Assembly: GCF_040518285.1 (NCBI RefSeq)
Contig: NZ_CP155449.1
Location: 806,001 to 870,000 of the forward strand
DNA: 64,000 nt
From: Knoellia sp. S7-12
Lineage (GTDB): Bacteria; Actinomycetota; Actinomycetes; Actinomycetales; Dermatophilaceae
Reading direction: 5' to 3'
The translations under genes were made by a program, and so were the position numbers. Below the pieces are notes generated by a model that worked only from the letters and a program-made list of their open reading frames with translations, searched no databases and had not been told where the DNA came from. Position 1 is the first letter of the stretch. Every line of letters begins with the position of its first letter. Of the stretch, positions 53,786-62,871 are shown in pieces.

Positions 53786-55297
53786 ATGACTCTTCGTGCG
53801 CCTCGACTCGACGAGGCCCTCATCGCCCGGCTCCGCACCGACCTGACGACCGCCGACTTCACCGTCACGGGAGTCACCGAGACCCTTGGTCCGCTGGCGA
53901 GTGGTGCTCTCTCTCGTGAGCAGCCACTTCCCGCGCGGCGGGTGGCGGGCTCCTCAACTGCCCCTGTGGCCACTCTCATTCGCCTCTTCACGCTCGGGGA
54001 TCCCGTTGATGTCGCGGAGGTTGATGCGGCGCTGCCGACTCTGCGCGCGAGTGGAGCCGTGGCGCTCGGTCTCGTCGATGAGGAGGGCGACGGTGTCGTC
54101 GCGCGTGTCGACGTGCGTCCGTATGCCGCGGACGACCGTCACTGGTGGATCGCCTCCGACCTGGCCGAGGTCGCGACCGGTTCGCCGGTGCGGGGCGACC
54201 ACGTCCTCGGAATCGGTGGTGCCTCGACGACCCTGGCGGCGTGGACGATCCGGCGACCGGTGGGTGCAGCGCTGGACGTCGGCACCGGGTGTGGGGTCCA
54301 GGCGCTTCACCTCGGCGCCCACACCGAATCAATCGTCGCCACCGACCTCTCCGAGCGGGCCTTGGCCTTCGCCCGCTTCAACGCGGTCCTCAACGAGCAC
54401 GAGTGGGACATCCGGTCGGGGTCAATGCTCGAACCCGTTGCGGGAGAACGCTTCGACCTCATCGTCAGCAACCCGCCCTTCGTCATCACCCCGCGTTCGG
54501 GTGAGGTCCCGCTCTTTGAGTACCGCGACGGTGGCGCGTCCGGTGACGCAATCGTCGCCGACCTGGTGCGCTCGGTCGGTGAACACCTCGAGCCCGGGGG
54601 AGTCGCACAGTTCCTCGGCAACTGGGAGGTGCCGCGCGGCTCAACCTGGACCGAGCGGGTCGGGTCGTGGCTCGATGGCGCGGGCGTCGACGCGTGGGTC
54701 ATCCAGCGCGAGGTGCAGGATCCGGCGGAGTACGCCGAGACGTGGTCGCGCGATGGTGGTCACCACCCGGGGACCGCAGACTTCGATGCGATGTATGCCG
54801 CGTGGCTCGACGACTTCGCGTCTCGCGACGTCGAGTCGATCGGCTTCGGGGTCATCACCCTCCACCGTCCGTCCGTTGAGCGCGAGCCGTTCGTCGACCT
54901 CATGGACGCTCGGGGCCCGGTACCCCCGGCGATGGGGGAGTCCGTCCGGGTCGGACTCGAGGCCCGCGCGTGGTTGGCAGAACATACGGACGACGACGTC
55001 CTCGATCGGGCGTGGAAGGCCACGCCGGACGTGACCGAGGAGCGCCACACCCTGCCGGGTGCAGCCGACCCGTCAGTCATCGTGGCTCGTCAAGGTGGCG
55101 GACTGGGGCGGATCATCACCCTCACGACGGTCACGGCGGCATACCTCTCCGTCGCGGACGGCGACCTCACGCCAAGGCAGGCGGTGGGCGCGATCGCCGG
55201 CATCCTTGAGCTGGACGCCACCGAGACGGAGCGCGAGGTGCTCGCGTTCGTGCGCGACGCGGCCAAGGACGGCCTGATCGTCGCCGCATCGGGCTGA
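53786..55297 (+). CDS. Class I SAM-dependent methyltransferase (N5-glutamine/RsmC-like)
   Basis: 503 aa. N-terminal ~130 residues form a separate domain. The methyltransferase core has motif I ALDVGTGCGVQALHLGAHTE (about 158-177), acidic strand IVATDLSERALAFARFNAVL (about 179-198) and motif IV FDLIVSNPPFVITP (about 222-235). NPPF/NPPY is found in enzymes methylating amide or ring nitrogens (HemK/PrmC, RsmC, rRNA). The C-terminal ~200 residues (GVITLHRPSVEREPFVDLM, HTLPGAADPSVIVARQGGGL) are a domain seen in actinobacterial members. Target unknown; rRNA or protein glutamine are possible. Confidence 0.82.
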   Translation: MTLRAPRLDEALIARLRTDLTTADFTVTGVTETLGPLASGALSREQPLPARRVAGSSTAPVATLIRLFTLGDPVDVAEVDAALPTLRASGAVALGLVDEEGDGVVARVDVRPYAADDRHWWIASDLAEVATGSPVRGDHVLGIGGASTTLAAWTIRRPVGAALDVGTGCGVQALHLGAHTESIVATDLSERALAFARFNAVLNEHEWDIRSGSMLEPVAGERFDLIVSNPPFVITPRSGEVPLFEYRDGGASGDAIVADLVRSVGEHLEPGGVAQFLGNWEVPRGSTWTERVGSWLDGAGVDAWVIQREVQDPAEYAETWSRDGGHHPGTADFDAMYAAWLDDFASRDVESIGFGVITLHRPSVEREPFVDLMDARGPVPPAMGESVRVGLEARAWLAEHTDDDVLDRAWKATPDVTEERHTLPGAADPSVIVARQGGGLGRIITLTTVTAAYLSVADGDLTPRQAVGAIAGILELDATETEREVLAFVRDAAKDGLIVAASG

Positions 55298-55519
55298 CGA
55301 GAGGGTCGGTCGCGCAGCTGACGATGATGGGCGCCGTCGTGGAGCGCTCGTCGCGCCTATGTGGGTGGGTATGAGCGGCACCCACGGCACGCAGGAGGCC
55401 AACGTGGTCGGCGAGCAGGACGGCACTGTCTGACCCGTCGACCCATCCGGATGCCCGTCGGCTACGAACACCCCACAGGGTCGCCCCTGGCCCTCCCTGT
55501 GAAAGTGAGTTGATCCGCA

Positions 55520-56038
55520 ATGAAGCGCATTCTCCTCGGAGGCGCCCTGGGCGTCGCCGGACTCGCGGCCGGCCTCATGCTGGCTCCAACCGCGGCCCAA
55601 GCTGGCCACACCAACGCTCTCGTCTCTGCCCATCTCACCGGTCGCGCCGAGGTCAGTTCCACCGGCGCCAAGGGTGTCGTTGGTGACCCCAACGGTCGCG
55701 GCGAGTTCTACGTCTTCGGTATCGACGGCGACCCCACCACCCTTTGCTACATCCTCGAGGTGAGCAAGATCGCCGAGCTCGACCAGGCGCCGGGTGGCGG
55801 ACGGGCGGCACACATCCACGAGGGTGCCAAGGGCACGAACGGGCCCGTCGAGGTCAACCTCGCCTTCCCGCAGGACGGGCAGTCGGCCGACTGTCTCACC
55901 GAGGGTGAGGCCGGCAAGGGTCTCGAGGCCGGCGAGGTGCAGGAGATCCTCTCCAACCCGTCGAACTACTACGTCAACGTCCACAACAGCGAGTTCCCGG
56001 GCGGCGCAGTCCGCGGCCAGCTCCACGCGGACGGCTGA
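55520..56038 (+). CDS. Secreted CHRD-domain protein
   Basis: 172 aa. Signal peptide: MKRILLGGALGVAGLAAGLM LAPTAAQA with probable cleavage after AQA (residue 28). The mature part is one CHRD domain: ALVSAHLTGRAEVSSTGAKG, AAHIHEGAKGTNGPVEVNLA (about residues 94-113) and YYVNVHNSEFPGGAVRGQL at the end. CHRD domains, first seen in chordin, are beta-rich and in bacteria are of unknown function. Preceded by 222 bp without genes and followed by a hairpin, so likely monocistronic. Confidence 0.88.
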   Translation: MKRILLGGALGVAGLAAGLMLAPTAAQAGHTNALVSAHLTGRAEVSSTGAKGVVGDPNGRGEFYVFGIDGDPTTLCYILEVSKIAELDQAPGGGRAAHIHEGAKGTNGPVEVNLAFPQDGQSADCLTEGEAGKGLEAGEVQEILSNPSNYYVNVHNSEFPGGAVRGQLHADG

Positions 56039-56066
56039 TCGAGCTTCGCTCCAAGCCCGATGAACG

Positions 56067-56106
56067 CGGGACGGTCCGGTCGCGAGTGAGCGGTCGGGCC
56101 GTCCCG
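56067..56106. terminator. Hairpin after the CHRD gene
   Basis: CGGGACGG paired with CCGTCCCG across a 24-base GC-rich loop, beginning 28 bp after the CHRD stop and followed by TCTCTTC. Probable rho-independent-like terminator. Confidence 0.6.
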
Positions 56107-56148
56107 TCTCTTCGCGCGGGCATCTGTGCAGGTCAGTAATAAAGTTGT

Positions 56149-56164
56149 GAGTGAGTGCTCACTC
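56149..56164. promoter_or_regulatory. TetR operator
   Basis: GAGTGAG-TG-CTCACTC, a perfect 7-bp dyad, 15 bp upstream of the TetR start codon, with partial extensions (TGAGTGAG, CATTCAC). Typical of autoregulating TetR proteins that also control the downstream exporter. Confidence 0.75.
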
Positions 56165-56179
56165 ATTCACACTTGAGGG

Positions 56180-56794
56180 GTGCCTCCTCGCGCCCCCGCC
56201 CTGAGCCCCGACGACCGTCGGGCGTCGATCATCGCTGCGACCCTCCCGCTCCTGCGGTCGAAGGGTGGCAGCGTGAGCACCAAGGAGATCGCCAGGGCTG
56301 CCGGTGTCGCCGAAGGAACGATCTTCCGGGTGTTCGACACCAAGGACACCCTCATCGAGGCCGTCATCCACGACGCCTTCGACAACTCGACGCTCATCGC
56401 CGAGCTTGCCGACATCGACCGCTCGCTCGAGATGCCCGAGCGACTGTCTGTCGGCGTCGCGATCATGCAGGAGCACCTCAAGGGGATCGTCGTGCTCATG
56501 ACGGTGATGGCGTCCTCGGGCCAGCCGTTCCGGCCGCCTCCCGGTGGTGAGGCGCACCGCCGTCGGCACGAAGCCACGGCCGACCTCGACGCGGCGTTCG
56601 TCGACGTTCTCGGCGACGACGTGGCGCTGCTGCGAGTCCCCGCCACCACCTTCATCGGCTACTTGCGGATGCTCACGCTCTCGAGTGTCCACCCCATGCT
56701 CGACGGCGACGCCTCCACTCCGGAGCAGCTCGTTGACGTCCTTCTGGAAGGCGCCCTCAAGCGCCCGACCACCACCACCCGGAGGAAGAAGTAG
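56180..56794 (+). CDS. TetR-family transcriptional regulator
   Basis: 204 aa, GTG start. HTH: RRASIIAATLPLLRSKGGSV (about residues 12-31) and TKEIARAAGVAEGTIFRVFD TKDTL (about 33-57) with the TetR recognition pattern. The ligand domain is helical, ending LLEGALKRPTTTTRRKK. Immediately upstream is a perfect palindrome, and downstream, overlapping by one base (TAGTG), is the exporter pair. It should repress the operon until a toxic substrate of the pump binds. Confidence 0.9.
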   Translation: MPPRAPALSPDDRRASIIAATLPLLRSKGGSVSTKEIARAAGVAEGTIFRVFDTKDTLIEAVIHDAFDNSTLIAELADIDRSLEMPERLSVGVAIMQEHLKGIVVLMTVMASSGQPFRPPPGGEAHRRRHEATADLDAAFVDVLGDDVALLRVPATTFIGYLRMLTLSSVHPMLDGDASTPEQLVDVLLEGALKRPTTTTRRKK

Positions 56795-58530
56795 TGCTGC
56801 TTCGAATCTTGCGCGACTACCTGCGCCCCTACCGCGGGGCGCTCACGGTGCTCGTCCTGCTACAGCTGGCCGGCACGATCGCCTCGCTCTACCTGCCCAG
56901 TCTCAACGGGCGCATCATCGACGAGGGGGTGGCCAAGGGCGACACCGGCTACATCATGTCGGCAGGCGGCTGGATGCTCGCCGTCTCACTGGTCCAGATC
57001 GCCGCCACGATCGGGGCGACCTACCTCGGCGCTCGCGCGGCGGCCTCGATGGGGCGCGACCTGCGCGCCGGCATCTTTGCGCGGGTCGGTGACTTCTCCG
57101 CGCAGGAGGTGTCCCGCTTCGGGGCGCCCACGCTCATCTCGCGCAACACCAATGACGTCACTCAGGTGCAGACCGTGGTCTTCATGGGCGCCGTGATGAT
57201 GGTGTCGGCACCGATCACGATGATCGGCGGCATCGTCATGGCGCTGCGCGAGGATGTCGGACTGTCCTGGCTCGTGGCCGTCGCCGTGCCGCTCCTCGCA
57301 CTCAGCGTGGCCCTCGTGATCCGCAAGATGATCCCCAACTTCAGGCTCATGCAAGAGTCTGTCGACTGGGTCAACCGGGTGCTGCGTGAGCAGATCACTG
57401 GTATCCGCGTCGTGCGCGCCTTCGTCCGGGAGGACCACGAGCGTGGGCGCTTTGCCGACGCCAACACCCAGTACACCGGCACCGCCCTCGCAGTCGGTCG
57501 GCTCATGGCGTTGGTCTTCCCGATCGTCATGGTCATCTTCAACACCTCGACCGTCGCAGTGCTCTGGTTCGGTGCCCAGCGCGTCGACAACGGTCAGATG
57601 CAGGTTGGCGAACTCACCGCGTTCATGAGCTATCTCATGCAGATCCTCATGTCGGTGATGATGGCGACTTTCATGTCGATGATGATCCCGCGCGCCACGG
57701 TCTCGGCCGGGCGCATCGCGGAGGTCCTCGACACCGACTCGACAGTGGTCCAGCCGGCGGCACCCGTGGCGTTGCCGACGGGCGGCACCTCGGTCGAGCT
57801 GCGCGACGTCGAGTTCGCCTATCCGGGCGCCGATGTCCCTGTGCTGCAGGGGGTTTCGATCATCGCCGAGCCAGGGCGCGCGACGGCGATCATCGGCAGC
57901 ACGGGTTCGGGCAAGTCCACCCTGCTCTCCGTCATCCCCCGGCTCTATGACGTCACGGGCGGGGCGGTCCTGCTCGGCGGTGTCGATGTCCGCGACGCGA
58001 CCCTCGAGGATGTCTGGTCGCGCATCGGGCTCGTGCCGCAGAAGCCCTACCTCTTCACCGGCACGGTCGCGTCCAATCTGCGCTACGGCGACACGAACGC
58101 CACGGATGAGGAGCTGTGGGAGGCGCTGCGGATCGCGCAGGCCGACGACTTCGTCCAAGCGATGCCGGACGGGCTCGAGTCGGCGATCGCCCAGGGGGGC
58201 ACCAACGTCTCCGGTGGTCAGCGCCAACGACTCGCCATCGCCCGAGCGCTCGTCGCCAAGCCCGACGTCTATCTCTTCGATGACAGCTTCTCGGCCCTCG
58301 ACCTGTCGACGGACGCACGGCTCCGGGCGGCACTCAAGCCGGTCACCCGGCATACGACGGTCATCGTCGTGGCCCAGCGGGTCTCGACGATCATCGACGC
58401 CGACCACATCGTCGTCCTCGAGGACGGAGCCGTCGTCGGCAACGGGACCCATGACGAACTGCTCGAGACGTGCCCGACCTACGTCGAGATCGTGGAGAGC
58501 CAGCGCAGCGCAGAGGAGGCGGCGGCATGA
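56794..58530 (+). CDS. Heterodimeric ABC exporter subunit with degenerate catalytic site
   Basis: 578 aa, one six-helix membrane domain (about residues 1-320) plus nucleotide-binding domain. Walker A IIGSTGSGKSTLLS (about 367-380), Q-loop LVPQKPYLF, signature NVSGGQRQRLAIARA (about 470-484) and VYLFDDSFSALDLSTD (about 490-505): the residue after the Walker B Asp is Asp instead of the catalytic Glu. This is the degenerate partner of TM287/TM288-type heterodimers. GTG start overlaps the tetR stop; the next subunit overlaps by 4 bp. Confidence 0.92.
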   Translation: MLLRILRDYLRPYRGALTVLVLLQLAGTIASLYLPSLNGRIIDEGVAKGDTGYIMSAGGWMLAVSLVQIAATIGATYLGARAAASMGRDLRAGIFARVGDFSAQEVSRFGAPTLISRNTNDVTQVQTVVFMGAVMMVSAPITMIGGIVMALREDVGLSWLVAVAVPLLALSVALVIRKMIPNFRLMQESVDWVNRVLREQITGIRVVRAFVREDHERGRFADANTQYTGTALAVGRLMALVFPIVMVIFNTSTVAVLWFGAQRVDNGQMQVGELTAFMSYLMQILMSVMMATFMSMMIPRATVSAGRIAEVLDTDSTVVQPAAPVALPTGGTSVELRDVEFAYPGADVPVLQGVSIIAEPGRATAIIGSTGSGKSTLLSVIPRLYDVTGGAVLLGGVDVRDATLEDVWSRIGLVPQKPYLFTGTVASNLRYGDTNATDEELWEALRIAQADDFVQAMPDGLESAIAQGGTNVSGGQRQRLAIARALVAKPDVYLFDDSFSALDLSTDARLRAALKPVTRHTTVIVVAQRVSTIIDADHIVVLEDGAVVGNGTHDELLETCPTYVEIVESQRSAEEAAA

Positions 58531-60521
58531 GTGAAGGTGTGAAAACGGCTGAGGAGAAGGCTGCTGAGGCGCGGCGGGGCCCGGCCTCGAGCAACACGAA
58601 TCGCCATGGGCCGATGTCCATGGGCATCCCGGCCGAGAAGTCGACCGACTTCCGTCCGTCGGCCAAGCGGCTGCTCGGCCTCCTGAAGCCCGAACGACTC
58701 GCGCTCAACGGCGTGCTGGCGTTCTCGTTGGGCAGCGTCATCCTCAACGCGATCGGTCCCAAGATCCTGGGCCGCGCGACTGACCTCATCTTTGCCGGGG
58801 TCATCGGCAAGGACCTTCCGACCGAGGGGTCGATCGCCCAGATCGTCGCGGCTCTGCGGGCCAGAGGCGAGGGCACCAGGGCCGACCTCATCGAGGGGAT
58901 GCCGTTTCTCGTCCCGGGTGCCGGCATCGACTTCGGTGCTGTGGGGCGGGTGCTGCTCATCGTGCTGGCGATCTATGTCGTGGCCAGCCTGTTGCAGTGG
59001 GCAGGTGGCTACATCCTCACGGGCGCCGTCAACCGGACCATCTTCAACCTGCGTCGAGACGTCGAGGACAAACTCAACCGCTTGCCGCTGCCCTATTTTG
59101 ACAACCAGCCGCGCGGGGAGCTCCTGAGCCGCGTCACCAACGACATCGACAACGTCGCGCAGAGCCTCCAGCAGACGCTGGGGCAGCTGCTCACGTCACT
59201 GCTCACCGTCATTGCGATGGTCGTGATGATGTTCTACATCTCACCGCTGCTCGCCCTCATCGCCCTCGTGACGATCCCCATCACGATTCTCGTCACGGCA
59301 GCGATCGGCAAGCGGTCGCAGAAGCACTTCGTGCAGCAGTGGAAGTCGACCGGCGAGCTCAACGGCATCGTCGAGGAGACGTTCACGGGTCACCAGCTCG
59401 TCAAGGTCTTCGGCCGTCAGGACGAGGCACGCGAGGCGTTCCGGGCCAAGAACGACGACCTGTTCGACGCGGGCTTCGGTGCGCAGTTCATCAGCGGCAT
59501 CATCATGCCGACGATGATGTTCATCGGGAACCTCAACTACGTGATCATCGCCGTCGTCGGTGGCCTTCGGGTGGCCAGCGGCTCGATGTCCCTGGGCGAC
59601 GTGCAGGCGTTCATTCAGTACTCCCGTCAGTTCACCCAGCCGCTCACCCAGGTGGCGTCGATGGCGAACCTCATGCAGTCCGGAGTCGCCTCTGCCGAGC
59701 GGGTGTTCGAGGTTCTTGATGCTCCCGAGCAGCAACTGGAAGCAACCCAGCCCACCGTGCTCGACGACCCGCACGGGCGCGTCGCGTTCGAGGACGTCTC
59801 GTTCTCCTACACGCCGCAGACGCCGCTCATCGAGCACCTCGACCTCACCGTCGAGCCGGGTCAGATGGTCGCCATCGTCGGTCCCACCGGAGCGGGCAAG
59901 ACGACACTCGTCAACCTCATCATGCGGTTTTACGAGCTCGACTCGGGTCGCATCACCCTCGACGGTGTCGACATCACCGACCTGAGCCGGCACAACCTGC
60001 GTGGCGAGATCGGGATGGTCCTCCAGGACACCTGGCTCTTTGGTGGGACGATCCGCGACAACATCGCCTACGGCCGACCGGACGCGTCGGAGGAGGAGGT
60101 CATCGCGGCGGCCCAGGCGACCTACGTCGACCGGTTCGTGCACTCGCTGCCCGATGGCTACGACACGGTGCTCGACGCCGAGGCCGGCAACATCAGTGCG
60201 GGCGAGAAGCAGCTCATCACCATCGCCCGCGCGTTCCTCTCGGATCCGGCGCTCCTCATCCTCGACGAGGCGACCTCGTCGGTGGACACGCGCACCGAAC
60301 TCCTCGTGCAGCAGGCCATGGCCGCCCTGCGTCAGGACCGGACAAGCTTCGTCATCGCACACCGTCTCTCGACGATCCGCGATGCCGACCTCATCCTCGT
60401 CATGGAAGACGGGCGGATCGTCGAGCAGGGTTCGCACGCGGACCTCCTCGCCAGCGGTGGTGCATTCGCGGCCCTGTATGCCGCACAGTTCCGTGCCGCT
60501 GTCGCCGAACCTGTGGAGTAG
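58527..60521 (+). CDS. Heterodimeric ABC exporter subunit with canonical ATPase site
   Basis: 664 aa. An N-terminal hydrophilic extension of about 60 residues precedes six membrane helices. NBD: IVGPTGAGKTTLVN (about residues 449-462), LQDTWLFGGTIRDNIAYGRP, signature NISAGEKQLITIARAFL (about 555-571), Walker B LLILDEATSSVDT with Glu, and H-loop FVIAHRLSTIRDAD. With the previous gene it forms a pump with one active and one degenerate ATP site. An insertion relative to half-transporters lies between helices 1 and 2 (about residues 110-150). Substrate probably a lipophilic drug or lipid. Confidence 0.92.
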   Translation: MSEGVKTAEEKAAEARRGPASSNTNRHGPMSMGIPAEKSTDFRPSAKRLLGLLKPERLALNGVLAFSLGSVILNAIGPKILGRATDLIFAGVIGKDLPTEGSIAQIVAALRARGEGTRADLIEGMPFLVPGAGIDFGAVGRVLLIVLAIYVVASLLQWAGGYILTGAVNRTIFNLRRDVEDKLNRLPLPYFDNQPRGELLSRVTNDIDNVAQSLQQTLGQLLTSLLTVIAMVVMMFYISPLLALIALVTIPITILVTAAIGKRSQKHFVQQWKSTGELNGIVEETFTGHQLVKVFGRQDEAREAFRAKNDDLFDAGFGAQFISGIIMPTMMFIGNLNYVIIAVVGGLRVASGSMSLGDVQAFIQYSRQFTQPLTQVASMANLMQSGVASAERVFEVLDAPEQQLEATQPTVLDDPHGRVAFEDVSFSYTPQTPLIEHLDLTVEPGQMVAIVGPTGAGKTTLVNLIMRFYELDSGRITLDGVDITDLSRHNLRGEIGMVLQDTWLFGGTIRDNIAYGRPDASEEEVIAAAQATYVDRFVHSLPDGYDTVLDAEAGNISAGEKQLITIARAFLSDPALLILDEATSSVDTRTELLVQQAMAALRQDRTSFVIAHRLSTIRDADLILVMEDGRIVEQGSHADLLASGGAFAALYAAQFRAAVAEPVE

Positions 60522-60679
60522 CGCACCCATCCCCGCTTGCGTCCGCGACGGTGGCCAAGGAGGAGGCCGGTTCTGCGGACGCAATCGGGGGTACCGTCGC
60601 CGCGCCGAGACGCTCCCGCGGGAGTAGGTTTGGGGCGTTCGGGCTCCTGGAGCCGCCCTCGAGCTCGAGGAGGTCGTCG

Positions 60680-62431
60680 ATGACATCGACCCTCGCCCCG
60701 GTAGCACTGGCTGCTGCCGAACCACTCATCGACGCGAACGCCGTCGACTACCTCATCGTCGCGTTGTACTTCGTCTTCGTGATGGGCATCGGGCTGGCGG
60801 CACGGCGCGCCGTCTCCGACTCGATCGACTTCTTCCTGTCGGGGCGTTCACTCCCGGCCTGGGTCACCGGCCTCGCCTTCATCTCGGCCAACCTCGGCGC
60901 CGTCGAGATCATGGGCATGTCGGCCAACGGTGCTGAGTTCGGTCTGTCGACGGTGCACTACTTCTGGGTCGGTGCCATCCCGGCGATGCTCTTTCTCGGA
61001 ATCGTGATGATGCCGTTCTACTACGGCTCCAAGGTGCGCTCGGTTCCGGAGTTCATGTTCCGTCGGTTCGGCACCGGGGCCCACCTCGTCAACGCGATCA
61101 GCTTCGCGGTCGCGCAGCTGCTCATCGCCGGCGTCAACCTCTATCTCCTCGGCTCGATCGTGCAGGCTCTCCTGGGCTGGCCCATCTGGGTGGCGCTCAT
61201 CGTGGCGGCTGTCATCGTCCTCAGCTACATCACCCTCGGTGGCCTGTCGGCGGCGATCTACAACGAGGTGCTTCAGTTCTTCGTCATCGTGGCCTCGTTG
61301 CTCCCCCTGACCCTCATCGGTCTGCACCGCGTCGGCGGCTACGGCGGGCTCAAGGACAAGATCACCGAGGCGGCCAGCGCCGCGCCCGCAGCGGCTGACG
61401 TCCCCTCCGCCGAGCAGCAGCTCAACTCCTGGCCCGGTCAGGCCCTGTCGGGCTTCGACTCCCCGGTGCTCTCGGTCATCGGCATCGTCTTCGGTCTCGG
61501 CTTCGTCCTGTCCTTCGGCTACTGGACGACGAACTTCGTCGAGGTCCAGCGGGCGATGGCGTCGAACTCGATCTCGTCGGCGCGCAAGACCCCGATCATC
61601 GGCGCCTTCCCCAAGATGTTCGTGCCGTTCATCGTCATCCTCCCCGGCATGGTCGCCGCCGTCCTCGTGACGGAGATGATCGACCTCAAGGCAGGGGGTT
61701 CGCCGACCGGCGGCGCGAGCGGTGAGGTGAAATACAACGACGCGCTGCTCCTGCTCATGCGCGACGTCCTGCCCAACGGTCTGCTGGGGCTGGCGATCGC
61801 GGGTCTGCTGGCGGCGTTCATGGCCGGCATGGCGGCCAACATCTCGGCCTTCAACACGGTCTTCAGCTATGACCTGTGGGAGCGATACGTCCGCAAGGAC
61901 CGCAGCGACGACTACTACCTGCGCATCGGCCGTCTCGCGACGGTGGGCGCCACGGTCATCGCGATCTTCACCGCGTCCATCGCTGGTGGCTTCTCCAACA
62001 TCATGGACTACCTCCAGACGCTGTTCGGGTTCTTCAACGCACCGCTCTTCGCGACCTTCATCCTCGGGATGTTCTGGAAGCGCATGACCCCGACTGCAGG
62101 GTGGGCCGGCCTCGTCGCCGGAACCCTGTCGGCGATCACGGTGTGGCTGTGCGGCAACCCCGACATGTTGGGGCTGTTCGAGCTTCCCGGCCAGGGATTG
62201 GCGTTCGTCGCAGCGTCCACCGCCTTCGTCGTCGACATCATCGTCTCGGTCGTCGTCTCCATGGTCACCGAACCCAAACCACCCTCCGAGCTCAGGGGTC
62301 TCGTCTATTCGGAGACACCCAAGGAGGACCTCGTCGACCCGGACGAGGCGGCGCGCCCGTGGTTCCAGCGCACCATCCCGCTCGCGCTCGTCGCGGGTGT
62401 CCTCGTCCTCATTCTCAACTTCATCTTCTAG
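60680..62431 (+). CDS. SLC5-type sodium:solute symporter
   Basis: 583 aa from the ATG at 60680 with GAGGAGG at 60667-60673; the frame extends upstream to 60551 but without a ribosome site or similarity. About 14 membrane segments. Family landmarks: YFVFVMGIGLAARRAVSDSI, FFLSGRSLPAWVTGLAFISA NLGAVE (helix 1 region, about 51-76) and LGLAIAGLLAAFMAGMAANI SAFNTVF (about 372-398, SSS signature). SGLT-like; the substrate may be a sugar, inositol or other polar solute. It is followed after 12 bp by a small membrane protein gene, so the two are probably co-expressed. Confidence 0.9.
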   Translation: MTSTLAPVALAAAEPLIDANAVDYLIVALYFVFVMGIGLAARRAVSDSIDFFLSGRSLPAWVTGLAFISANLGAVEIMGMSANGAEFGLSTVHYFWVGAIPAMLFLGIVMMPFYYGSKVRSVPEFMFRRFGTGAHLVNAISFAVAQLLIAGVNLYLLGSIVQALLGWPIWVALIVAAVIVLSYITLGGLSAAIYNEVLQFFVIVASLLPLTLIGLHRVGGYGGLKDKITEAASAAPAAADVPSAEQQLNSWPGQALSGFDSPVLSVIGIVFGLGFVLSFGYWTTNFVEVQRAMASNSISSARKTPIIGAFPKMFVPFIVILPGMVAAVLVTEMIDLKAGGSPTGGASGEVKYNDALLLLMRDVLPNGLLGLAIAGLLAAFMAGMAANISAFNTVFSYDLWERYVRKDRSDDYYLRIGRLATVGATVIAIFTASIAGGFSNIMDYLQTLFGFFNAPLFATFILGMFWKRMTPTAGWAGLVAGTLSAITVWLCGNPDMLGLFELPGQGLAFVAASTAFVVDIIVSVVVSMVTEPKPPSELRGLVYSETPKEDLVDPDEAARPWFQRTIPLALVAGVLVLILNFIF

Positions 62432-62443
62432 GAGGTGCGCGAC

Positions 62444-62755
62444 ATGCCTGACACCACGACCAAGAAGACAGCCGGAGCGTTCGACATCCGCAACTTCATC
62501 GGGATGCTGCTCGGCCTCTATGGCATCATCCTCACGCTCATGGGCCTCTTCGGCGACAAGGAGCTCGACAAGACCGGCGGCATCAACGCCAACCTCTGGA
62601 CGGGCCTCGCCCTGCTGGTCGTCTCAGCAGGCTTCATGGGGTGGGCCAGGGCCCGTCCGACGGTCGTGCCCGACCATGTCGAGCCGGTCATCGATGACGC
62701 GACGCGCCCTGCGCCGCGCAAGAAGCCCAAGTCCAACAAGTCCAAGAAGCGCTGA
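62444..62755 (+). CDS. Small two-helix membrane protein next to the symporter
   Basis: 103 aa from the ATG at 62444 behind AGGAGGTG at 62430-62437. Two hydrophobic helices: FIGMLLGLYGIILTLMGLFG (about residues 18-37) and LWTGLALLVVSAGFMGWARA (about 51-70), then a basic tail rich in Lys/Pro (KKPKSNKSKKR). No enzymatic motif. Adjacent small two-helix proteins are often accessory to SLC5 symporters; the role here is inferred from position only. Confidence 0.75.
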   Translation: MPDTTTKKTAGAFDIRNFIGMLLGLYGIILTLMGLFGDKELDKTGGINANLWTGLALLVVSAGFMGWARARPTVVPDHVEPVIDDATRPAPRKKPKSNKSKKR

Positions 62756-62766
62756 GGCACAACCAA

Positions 62767-62820
62767 AAACGCAAGACGCTCCGTATGCCGGTCACACGGC
62801 ATACGGAGCGTCTTGCGTTT
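62767..62820. terminator. Perfect 24-bp stem terminator between convergent genes
   Basis: Left arm 62767-62790 (starts AAACGCAAGACG) is exactly complementary to right arm 62797-62820 (ends CGTCTTGCGTTT), with loop GTCACA. The A-rich and T-rich ends make it bidirectional, serving the small membrane protein gene and the convergent secreted-protein gene. Confidence 0.9.
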
Positions 62821-62871
62821 GCGGCAAGCCGGGTGGGCCTGGCGGGCGGCGCGGCCTCGTCCAGGTCCGGG

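Noticed and set aside
56986..58452. 488-codon minus-strand frame over the first ABC exporter gene
   Set aside because: His/Asp/Arg-rich mirror translation without motifs; the exporter reads perfectly on the plus strand.
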